In this document: positions 8,082-14,761 of the stretch, piece by piece
Position numbering within the stretch: position 1 is the stretch's first letter
Layout: each line of letters starts with the position of its first letter
DNA from: Streptosporangiales bacterium
Lineage (GTDB): Bacteria > Actinomycetota > Actinomycetes > Streptosporangiales > WHST01
NCBI GenBank assembly: GCA_009379955.1
Contig: WHST01000055.1
Coordinates: 1 to 39,743, forward strand
Direction: 5' to 3'
Length of the DNA: 39,743 nucleotides
The notes under the pieces: generated by a model
What the model was told of the DNA's origin: nothing
What the model saw: only the letters and a program-made list of their open reading frames with translations
Databases searched by the model: none
Position numbers and translations under genes: made by a program

Positions 8082-8950
8082 CCGCGACGACCCCCGCCGT
8101 CGAGCCGCGCCTGAAGACGCGGGCGTGGGTGCCCGCATGGGCGCGTCGCCACAACATGCAGCTGTGGACGGGCATCGCGATCCTCGGCGTCATCGTGCTG
8201 GCCGCCGCCCTCGCGCCCGTCATCGCCGGGCACAACCCGACCGCACCCGACGCAGGGAACGCACTGCAGGGGCCGTCCGGCGAGCACTGGTTCGGCACCG
8301 ACCACCTCGGCCGCGACATCTTCAGCCGGGCCGTCTACGGCGCCCGTACCGACCTGACGATCGCGGTCGTCGCGGTGATCGCGCCGTTCCTCATCGGGCT
8401 CGTCGTCGGGATCACGTCCGGCTACTTCGGCGGCTGGTTCGACACCGTGATGATGCGTATCGCCGACATCGTGACGGCGTTCCCGTTCTTCATCCTCGTC
8501 GTCTCGCTGGTGTTCGTGCTCGGGAACGGCGCGTGGAGCATCTTCGTGGCCATCACCGCCGTCTCCTGGGTCGCGTACGCGCGTCTCGTCCGCGCGGAGG
8601 CGATGGTGCTGCGCAACAAGGAGTTCGTCGCCGCCTGCCAGGCGAGCGGGATCTCGACGCCTCGCATCCTGCTGCGCCATTTCGCGCCGAACGTGGCCAC
8701 CCAGGCGATCGTGTACTCGATGAGCGACATCGTGATGAACGTCGGGGTGATCGTCACGTTGAGCTACTTCGGGCTCGGCATCGTCCCGCCGACGCCGGAC
8801 TGGGGCGCCATGATGGCCGACGGGCAGCAGTTCCTCGCCGGCGGCTACTACGGGGTGACGCTCTTCCCCGCGGGAGCGGTCGTCCTCAGCAGCCTGGCGC
8901 TGTCGCTCATCGGTGACGGGCTCGCGCACGTCCTGCGGATCGACAGGTAG
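8078..8950 (+). CDS. ABC transporter permease, DppC-like
   Basis: The second permease, 290 residues when started at TTG 8078, which overlaps the DppB stop as TTGA. No later start keeps the N-terminal tail, and GAGCGAGG lies upstream. Typical DppC features are a first helix near residue 35, the periplasmic segment HWFGTDHLGRDIFSRAVYGAR around residues 70-90, and the ATPase-docking loop with AEAMVLRNKEFVAACQASG around residues 170-190. It should form the transmembrane channel together with the DppB-like protein. Confidence 0.9.
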   Translation: MTATTPAVEPRLKTRAWVPAWARRHNMQLWTGIAILGVIVLAAALAPVIAGHNPTAPDAGNALQGPSGEHWFGTDHLGRDIFSRAVYGARTDLTIAVVAVIAPFLIGLVVGITSGYFGGWFDTVMMRIADIVTAFPFFILVVSLVFVLGNGAWSIFVAITAVSWVAYARLVRAEAMVLRNKEFVAACQASGISTPRILLRHFAPNVATQAIVYSMSDIVMNVGVIVTLSYFGLGIVPPTPDWGAMMADGQQFLAGGYYGVTLFPAGAVVLSSLALSLIGDGLAHVLRIDR

Positions 8951-8958
8951 GGGCGCGG

Positions 8959-9963
8959 ATGACGGGAGACTCGGCCGCCCTGCTCGTCGTCGACGACCTC
9001 ACCCTCACGCTGGACATCGCGGGGGAGCATGTCACCGTGCTCGACGGCGTCTCGTTCACGGTCCGGCCGGGCGAGGCGCGTGCACTGGTGGGCGAGTCGG
9101 GGTCGGGGAAGAGCCTCACCCTGCGCGCGATCCTCGGCCTGCTGCCGCCGAACGCGCGTCTCACCGGCGGCCGCATCGTCTTCGCCGGCGAGGAGTTCGT
9201 CTTCGACGGGTCGAGGAACGGCGCGGGCGCCAGGCGGCGGACGCGCCTGCGCGGCTCGCAGATCTCGATGATCTTCCAGGAGCCGGCCGTCGCGTTCAAC
9301 CCCGTGATCACCGTAGGCGAGCAGGTCGTCGACGCGGTGATGCGGCGCCGGCAGCTGGGGCGCCGGCAGGCACGCGACTACGCCGTCGAGCTGATGGAGC
9401 GGGTCGGGATCCCCGACGCCGCGAGTCGGGTGGACGCGTACCCCTTCGAGCTGTCTGGCGGTCTGAAGCAGCGCGCGATGATCGCCGCGGCGATCGCGGA
9501 CGAGCCGCGGCTCATCCTGTGCGACGAGCCGACCACCGCGCTGGACGTCACCGTGCAGAAGCAGATCCTGACGCTGTTCACCGGCCTGCGCGACGAGCTC
9601 GACGCCGCGCTGCTCTACGTCACGCACGACCTGGCGGTGGTCGCGGAGCTCTGCGACTCGCTGACCGTGCTCTACGGCGGGCGGGTGATGGAGAGCTCCG
9701 ACCACCTGCGCGCGCTCCTCGACGAGCCGAAGCACCCGTACACCGAGGCGTTGCTGCGGTCGACACCCGACATCGACCGCATCGCCGAGCGGCTATACAC
9801 GATTCCCGGCAGCGCGCCGTCGTTGCAGGACCGGCCGCAAGGCTGTCCGTTCGCCCCGCGCTGCACGCACCGTCAGGACGACTGCGAGGAGGGTCCCGTG
9901 CCCGACACGTCGCGGCTGCCGGGCCGGGTGGTGCACTGCCTGCACCAGGTGGAGCCGTCGTGA
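8959..9963 (+). CDS. ABC transporter ATP-binding protein, DppD/OppD-like
   Basis: A 334-residue cytoplasmic ATPase driving the importer. Walker A is GESGSGKS (45-52), the signature is LSGGLKQR (165-172), and Walker B is LILCDEP (185-191) followed by the D-loop TALD. The C-terminal oligopeptide-transporter extension with the Cys-containing stretch CPFAPRCTHRQDDCE (about 296-310) is present; in some OppD/DppD proteins this extension carries a metal cluster. It begins eight bases after the permease gene and overlaps the next ATPase as GTGA. Confidence 0.93.
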   Translation: MTGDSAALLVVDDLTLTLDIAGEHVTVLDGVSFTVRPGEARALVGESGSGKSLTLRAILGLLPPNARLTGGRIVFAGEEFVFDGSRNGAGARRRTRLRGSQISMIFQEPAVAFNPVITVGEQVVDAVMRRRQLGRRQARDYAVELMERVGIPDAASRVDAYPFELSGGLKQRAMIAAAIADEPRLILCDEPTTALDVTVQKQILTLFTGLRDELDAALLYVTHDLAVVAELCDSLTVLYGGRVMESSDHLRALLDEPKHPYTEALLRSTPDIDRIAERLYTIPGSAPSLQDRPQGCPFAPRCTHRQDDCEEGPVPDTSRLPGRVVHCLHQVEPS

Positions 9964-10739
9964 GCGACCAGCCGTTGCTGCGGTGCGCGGACATCGTGGT
10001 GAGCTTCAAACAGAAGCGATCGACGTCGCGGTTCGTCGCGGTGAACGAGGCGTCGCTCGACGTCGAGCGCGGCCAGATCGTCGGACTGGTGGGTGAGTCG
10101 GGGTCCGGGAAGTCGACGCTGGCGCGCGTGGTGGTCGGGCTGCAGCCGGCCGACTCCGGCACAGTGACGTTCGACGGACGCCTGCTCGGCACGCGGCGCG
10201 CTCTGGCGGACCGGCGCGGCATCCAGATGGTGTTCCAGGATCCGTACGGCTCGCTCGACCCGCGGATGAGCGTCCGAGCCACCCTGGCCGAGATGATCAA
10301 GCGGCACACCTCCCTGCGCCGGCGTGCCCTGAACGAGCGATGCGTCGAGCTGATGGACATGGTGCAGTTGCCCGCGTCCCTGTTGAGCTCGCGACCCGCG
10401 GGGATGTCCGGCGGCCAGCGCCAACGCGTCGCGATCGCGCGCGCCCTGTCGATCGAGCCGACGCTGCTCGTCGCCGACGAGCCCGTCGCCGCGTTGGACG
10501 TGTCGGTCCAGGCGGGGATCGTCAACCTGCTGGCGGACCTCCGTCGCGAGATCGGTCTGTCGATCCTGTTCATCTCGCACGACCTGGCGATCATCAGGAC
10601 CCTGTGCGACCGGGTGAGCGTCATCTACGGCGGCACGATCGTCGAGGAGAACGCCTGTGCCGCCTTGTTCGAGAACCCCCGCGACGACTACACGAAGGCC
10701 CTGCTGAGTGCCATCCCGCGCCTGGAACGTGCACACTGA
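9960..10739 (+). CDS. ABC transporter ATP-binding protein, DppF/OppF-like (short form)
   Basis: The second ATPase, 259 residues from GTG 9960 in a GTGA overlap. Walker A GESGSGKS is at 45-52, the signature MSGGQRQR at 149-156 and Walker B LLVADEP at 169-175. Unlike its partner it lacks the C-terminal Cys-containing oligopeptide extension and is therefore shorter than typical DppF proteins (about 320). This is not a frameshift: the reading frame ends cleanly before the ligase gene. The pair should form the ATPase heterodimer of the importer. Confidence 0.92.
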   Translation: MSDQPLLRCADIVVSFKQKRSTSRFVAVNEASLDVERGQIVGLVGESGSGKSTLARVVVGLQPADSGTVTFDGRLLGTRRALADRRGIQMVFQDPYGSLDPRMSVRATLAEMIKRHTSLRRRALNERCVELMDMVQLPASLLSSRPAGMSGGQRQRVAIARALSIEPTLLVADEPVAALDVSVQAGIVNLLADLRREIGLSILFISHDLAIIRTLCDRVSVIYGGTIVEENACAALFENPRDDYTKALLSAIPRLERAH

Positions 10740-10779
10740 CCTCGTATCTTCGGGCACGACCTGAAGCGGAGGGCTGGAC

Positions 10780-12153
10780 GTGGCGTTGGATCGGGAGGAC
10801 CTGGCCAGGCGCGCCGGGGAGATGGTGTCGACGCTGCGCGAGGCCGACGTCGAGGGCGTGGTGCTGTCGTTCGTCGACACGGCGGGGATCAACCGGATCA
10901 AGACGGTGCCGCTGAGCCGGTTCGAGCGGGCGGCGGCGTGGGGTGCCGGCATGTCGCCGGTGTTCGACACGTTCCTGTCCAACGACGCGCCCGTCCGCAC
11001 GGCCGACCTCGGTGGTCCCGACGGCGACCTGCGGCTGCACCCCGACCTCGACAGGGTCGTCGTGCTCGCCGCCCAGCCGGGGTGGGCGTGGGCGCCGGTC
11101 GACAGGTACACCCAGGACGGTGAGCCGTACGCCGCGTGCCAGCGGATGTTCGCGTCGCGCATGGTCGAACGCGCCAGGGCCGCCGGTCTCACGTTCGCGA
11201 TGGCGTTCGAGATCGAGTGGGCGATCAGCCGCGGCGACGGCCACGACTTCGAACCCGCGTGTCTCGGACCGGCGTACGGCATGACGCGCCTGGTGGAGCT
11301 GAGCGACTACGCGCGCGACGTGCTCGCCGCGCTCCGGGTCGAGGGGCTCGACGTCGAGCAGCTGCATCCCGAGTACTCCGACGGGCAGTACGAGGTGTCG
11401 GTCGCCGCGACCGATCCGGTGACCGCGGCCGACCGCAGCGTCCTCGTGAGGCAGACGATCCGTGCCGTGTCCGCGGAGCACGGTTACCGCGTGTCGTTCT
11501 CGCCGTCCGTCGTCGTGCGGCACGTGGGCAACGGCGGGCACGTGCACCTGTCCGCGTCGCGCGACGGACGCAACGTCTTCGCCGGCGGTGACGGCAGGTA
11601 CGGCATGACGGGCGAGGCCGAGGCGCTGATGGCGGGCGTGCTCGAACGGCTGCCCGCGCTGCTCGCGATCGGCGCGCCCTCGCCGGCCAGCTACCTGCGC
11701 CTGGTGCCCTCGCACTGGGCGGGACCGTACGGCTGCTGGGGACGCGAGAACCGCGAGGCCGCGGTACGCCTCGTCACGGGTTCGGTCGGCGACGAGGCGG
11801 GTGCGGCGAACGTCGAGGTCAAGTGCGTCGACCTCGCCGCCAACCCCTACCTCCTCGCCGGGTGCCTGATCGCCGCCGGCCTGCACGGGACCTCGTCCGG
11901 CGCGACGTTGCCGGACGAGGTCACCGGCGACCCCGCCGGGTACGATGCCGCCGACCTGGCGGCCAGGGGAGTGCACCGGCTGCCGACCACCCTCAGCGTG
12001 TCGGTCGACGCCTTCGCCGCCGACGAGGTCCTGCGCGACGCGCTCGGCACCTGGCTGTTCGATGCCGTCGCCGCCGTACGCCGCGGCGAGATCGACAGGT
12101 TCGCCGACTCCAGCCCGGAGGAGATCGTCGAGGCCCTGCGCTGGGTCTACTGA
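10780..12153 (+). CDS. Glutamine synthetase-like ATP-dependent ligase
   Basis: A 457-residue member of the glutamine synthetase superfamily, started at GTG 10780 after GGAGGG. Active-site positions are recognisable: E144-x-E146, E198 and E205 in the HPEYSDGQYE segment, H254/H256 in GNGGHVHLS, R307, the W320-G-x-x-N-R325 block and E346-x-K348. The last is Lys where the family usually has Arg. The family contains true glutamine synthetases and gamma-glutamyl ligases acting on polyamines, ethanolamine or other amines (PuuA, GlnA-like paralogues of Streptomyces). The divergent motifs and its place at the end of a peptide-importer operon favour gamma-glutamylation of an imported or released amine over ammonia assimilation; that is inference. 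Its 3' end overlaps the convergent hemerythrin-like gene by seven bases. Confidence 0.87.
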   Translation: MALDREDLARRAGEMVSTLREADVEGVVLSFVDTAGINRIKTVPLSRFERAAAWGAGMSPVFDTFLSNDAPVRTADLGGPDGDLRLHPDLDRVVVLAAQPGWAWAPVDRYTQDGEPYAACQRMFASRMVERARAAGLTFAMAFEIEWAISRGDGHDFEPACLGPAYGMTRLVELSDYARDVLAALRVEGLDVEQLHPEYSDGQYEVSVAATDPVTAADRSVLVRQTIRAVSAEHGYRVSFSPSVVVRHVGNGGHVHLSASRDGRNVFAGGDGRYGMTGEAEALMAGVLERLPALLAIGAPSPASYLRLVPSHWAGPYGCWGRENREAAVRLVTGSVGDEAGAANVEVKCVDLAANPYLLAGCLIAAGLHGTSSGATLPDEVTGDPAGYDAADLAARGVHRLPTTLSVSVDAFAADEVLRDALGTWLFDAVAAVRRGEIDRFADSSPEEIVEALRWVY

Positions 12154-12824
12154 AGGACCTCGGCCCGCACCTTCGCGATGTAGCGGCGGTACACGGGCTC
12201 GATCACCGGCCGCACCAGCAACCGCAGCGGGAACGGCAGGGTGGCGACGAGCATCGCGCGCTCGCTCGCGTCGCATTCCTCGAGAACCGCCCCGAACATC
12301 AGCGGCAGCTCTGCCGGACGCATGCCCCGTCGCGCGTGCTCGCCGAGTCGTGCCCACTCGCCGGCCGTGACGTGCTCGGTGACCAGCGGCAGGATCTCGG
12401 CCTCCTCGTCGCCGAGGTGGACCAGCAGGACGGCCTGCAGCGACTCGAGCACCTCGGCGAGCGGCTCGGGGTGCGCCGCGGACTCCACCCAGTCGGGAAG
12501 CAGCCTGCCGACCTCGGTCACGAGGGCAGCGAGCTCTCCGTGCTGTGCCTCCATCCGGGCCGTCACGTCCGCGCGGGTCTGCACCCGGCGTTCGAGCAGC
12601 GGCCACAGCTCCACGTCCTCGCCGGAGTGGTGCAGGTGCAGTCCCTCCATGATGAGGCGCGCGTGCCCGGCGACGATCCTCGCCCGGGTACGGTCGCCCA
12701 CCGCGACGCCACGCACGGCGCCCGGCAGTGCAGCGAACTCCCGGCGGAAGACCCGGTGGACGATCAGCATCTCCCGGATGTCGGCCATTGCGGCGTCGCG
12801 GGGGACGGCGGGATGCGCGGTCAT
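12147..12824 (-). CDS. Hemerythrin HHE domain-containing protein
   Basis: A 225-residue soluble protein with an HHE four-helix domain in residues 15-160. Candidate di-iron ligands are H23, H65/H66 with E69 (HHSGED), H95 (QHGEL), and H136 with E140 (HLGDEE). The C-terminal 60 residues form an additional helical tail ending VYRRYIAKVRAEVLQ. The start ATG 12824 overlaps the stop of the glycosyltransferase gene as ATGA, so the two proteins should be made together. Hemerythrin-like proteins bind oxygen, sense redox state or store iron; pairing with a glycosyltransferase is unusual and gives no simple function. The 3' end overlaps the convergent ligase gene by seven bases. Confidence 0.87.
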   Translation of the reverse strand: MTAHPAVPRDAAMADIREMLIVHRVFRREFAALPGAVRGVAVGDRTRARIVAGHARLIMEGLHLHHSGEDVELWPLLERRVQTRADVTARMEAQHGELAALVTEVGRLLPDWVESAAHPEPLAEVLESLQAVLLVHLGDEEAEILPLVTEHVTAGEWARLGEHARRGMRPAELPLMFGAVLEECDASERAMLVATLPFPLRLLVRPVIEPVYRRYIAKVRAEVLQ

Positions 12825-14083
12825 GGTGTGACCCCGTTCCGGTCGAGTGCGACGGCCTCGAGCTCGTCGATGGCGGTGCCGCTCGCCTCGTCCGCGCGCA
12901 TGACGGCGCCGAGCTCGGCGGCACGGATCCGGAACGACGGCTCGTCGAGGAGCCTGCGGACGGCGCGTGCGATCGCGCCGGGTGGTGCCTTCCTGCCCAG
13001 CCGCAGGCCGGCGCCGGCGGCGACGACCCGGGCCGCGCTGTCGGGTTGGTCGCGGCCCAGCGGGATCACCAGCTGCGGCACGCCCGCGACCAGGGCCTTC
13101 GCGACCGAGCCGTGCCCGCCGTGGGTGACGCACGCCGCGGCGTGCGGGAGGACGGTGGAGTGCGGCGCACTGCGCACCACGCGCACCCGCTCGGTCCCGG
13201 GCACCTCGGCCGGGTCGATCTCCGGCCCGGTGGTCACCAGGGTGCGCACCGGCAGCGTGTCCAGAGCGGCGACGGCGCGGCGCAGCACGGGTGCCTGGTC
13301 CATGAAGGTCGACGACATGCTGACCAGCACCAGGGGCTCGTCGCCGGGAGGGAGCTCGGCGGGAAGCGCCCATGCGGGGTCGTCGAGCTGCGGGCCGACG
13401 TACCGGACGTTCGCCGGCATGCGGGCGGGGAACTCGAACGCGCGCGAGGTCAACACGAGGACGCGCGTGGCACCGGTCAGCTGGTCGAAGACGTGCCTGA
13501 GCGGCGGCAGCCCGAGCTCGTGGCGGGCGGCGTTCAACGTCGCCGTGCCCGGCGACCACAGCCGGAGGAAGACCGCGTTCATCACACTGTCGCGCAGCCG
13601 ACCGAGCGGACCGCGGAGTGGGAACCAGCCGGTGCCGTACGGCGGCAGGCCGCGCGCGGGCAACAGGTAGACGTTCGGCATCAGCGCGACGGAGGGCAGC
13701 CCGCGGCTCTCGGCGGCGGCGAGCGCGCCGAGCAGCGTGAACGTCGCCAGCACGGCGTCGGCGGGTCGCGCGTCGAGCGCGGCGCCGACCTCGGCCGCGT
13801 AGTCCGCGGCGGGCCCGGCGAGCACCCGGTCGAGCAGCCGGTCGGCGACCTGCATGGGCGTGCGCAGGTCGTGATCGACGAACGGGTCGGGGTCGGCGGC
13901 CATGCGTCGGTGCGGCACGCGCTGCCAGGGCAGGAACGTCGCCCCCGCGGCCTCGACCTGAGTCCGCAGCGTCGGCGCGGCCAGGGCGGTGACCCGGTGG
14001 CCGCGCGCGACGAGCCGCCGGACCAGGACGAGCTCGGGTCCGACGGTTCCGCCGCCGTCCCACATCGCGAAGAGGTACTCCAT
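12821..14083 (-). CDS. GT1-family glycosyltransferase (macrolide/UGT type)
   Basis: A 420-residue GT-B fold glycosyltransferase. The N-terminal half begins MEYLFAMWDGGGTVGPELVL, the usual acceptor-binding start with a Gly-rich loop. The nucleotide-sugar signature is in the C-terminal half: PHSTVLPHAAACVTHGGHGS, then KALVAGVPQLVIPLGRDQPD around residues 310-350. Closest general relatives are the macrolide- and glycopeptide-type transferases that attach a sugar from NDP-sugar to a small hydrophobic acceptor. No polyketide or aglycone genes are adjacent, so detoxification of a foreign compound is as likely as biosynthesis. It sits between a TetR regulator (15-base gap) and a coupled hemerythrin gene. 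Confidence 0.9.
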   Translation of the reverse strand: MEYLFAMWDGGGTVGPELVLVRRLVARGHRVTALAAPTLRTQVEAAGATFLPWQRVPHRRMAADPDPFVDHDLRTPMQVADRLLDRVLAGPAADYAAEVGAALDARPADAVLATFTLLGALAAAESRGLPSVALMPNVYLLPARGLPPYGTGWFPLRGPLGRLRDSVMNAVFLRLWSPGTATLNAARHELGLPPLRHVFDQLTGATRVLVLTSRAFEFPARMPANVRYVGPQLDDPAWALPAELPPGDEPLVLVSMSSTFMDQAPVLRRAVAALDTLPVRTLVTTGPEIDPAEVPGTERVRVVRSAPHSTVLPHAAACVTHGGHGSVAKALVAGVPQLVIPLGRDQPDSAARVVAAGAGLRLGRKAPPGAIARAVRRLLDEPSFRIRAAELGAVMRADEASGTAIDELEAVALDRNGVTP

Positions 14084-14098
14084 CGTCGTGCTCCGATC

Positions 14099-14686
14099 TC
14101 AGGGAGCCAGGGCCCCGGTGACGAGCCGCTGCATGACGCGGGCGGTCTCGGCGAGCGAGTTGTCGAGGTCGCGGCGCAGCAGCTTCCAGACGTAGATGTC
14201 GGTTGCCGCGTAGAGCGTCGTGAGGGTGTGCCGCCGGGCGCGGGTGTCCGCCGGCAGCCGATCGGCGAAGACCTGCTCGAGCCACGCCCGGTGCTTGGTT
14301 CGGCCCGACGCGAGGACGTCGGCGAGGACGGGCATGCGGTCCTCGAGCGCCAGGAACCTGATGATGGCGTCGCCGATCTCCTCGTACTCCCGGAGCAGCA
14401 CGCGTATCGAAGCGGCGGTGTCGCCGACGCGAGCCGTGCCGCGCCGGTCGTCCACCTCGACGGCGACACCCTCCACGAGGACGGCGAACAGGTTCTCCTT
14501 GCTCTCGAAGTGGTTGAGCACGGTCTGCTGGGTCACGCCCGCCTCCTGCGCGATCGTCGACAGCGTCACGTCGTCATACGGTGCGGCCAGGAACTGCTCC
14601 CGCGCGGCGGCGAGGATGCGTCCGTGAGTCCGCTCCGCGGCGCTGGCCCTGGAGGTCATCCGGTAGCTGCGCTTGTCCGTTTTCAT
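14099..14686 (-). CDS. TetR-family transcriptional regulator
   Basis: A 195-residue one-component repressor. The N-terminal HTH spans residues 18-65, with the recognition part EAGVTQQTVLNHFESKENLF; the C-terminal half is the variable ligand-binding helix bundle. The ATG at 14686 has no Shine-Dalgarno but lies about ten bases below a good -10, so it may be leaderless; ATG 14659 is an alternative. It leads the operon with the glycosyltransferase and hemerythrin genes and probably controls it together with itself, as TetR regulators often do. Confidence 0.9.
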   Translation of the reverse strand: MKTDKRSYRMTSRASAAERTHGRILAAAREQFLAAPYDDVTLSTIAQEAGVTQQTVLNHFESKENLFAVLVEGVAVEVDDRRGTARVGDTAASIRVLLREYEEIGDAIIRFLALEDRMPVLADVLASGRTKHRAWLEQVFADRLPADTRARRHTLTTLYAATDIYVWKLLRRDLDNSLAETARVMQRLVTGALAP

Positions 14687-14695
14687 TATGGTCAG

Positions 14696-14724
14696 ACTAA
14701 AGCTGAAATTTGGGCAGCAGTCAA
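14696..14724 (-). promoter_or_regulatory. Candidate promoter of the TetR-glycosyltransferase-hemerythrin operon
   Basis: Reading the minus strand, TTGACT (14724-14719) and TTTAGT (14701-14696) are separated by exactly 17 bases. Transcription would start around 14689, next to the ATG at 14686. A small dyad, TCAG-N7-CTGA, overlaps the -10 and could be part of a repressor site. Confidence 0.5.
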
Positions 14725-14761
14725 GCGAAAGTTGGTGACGTGAGGAGGCGCTGCCGGACCG

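Noticed and set aside
10740-10779. Possible small RNA or terminator between importer and ligase
   Set aside because: Forty bases with no clear hairpin; the ligase Shine-Dalgarno explains the purine run.
12825-14285. Open frame extending the hemerythrin gene to 712 residues
   Set aside because: The added part is an antisense-like Arg/Ala-rich shadow of the glycosyltransferase, and ATGA coupling at 12824 fixes the start.
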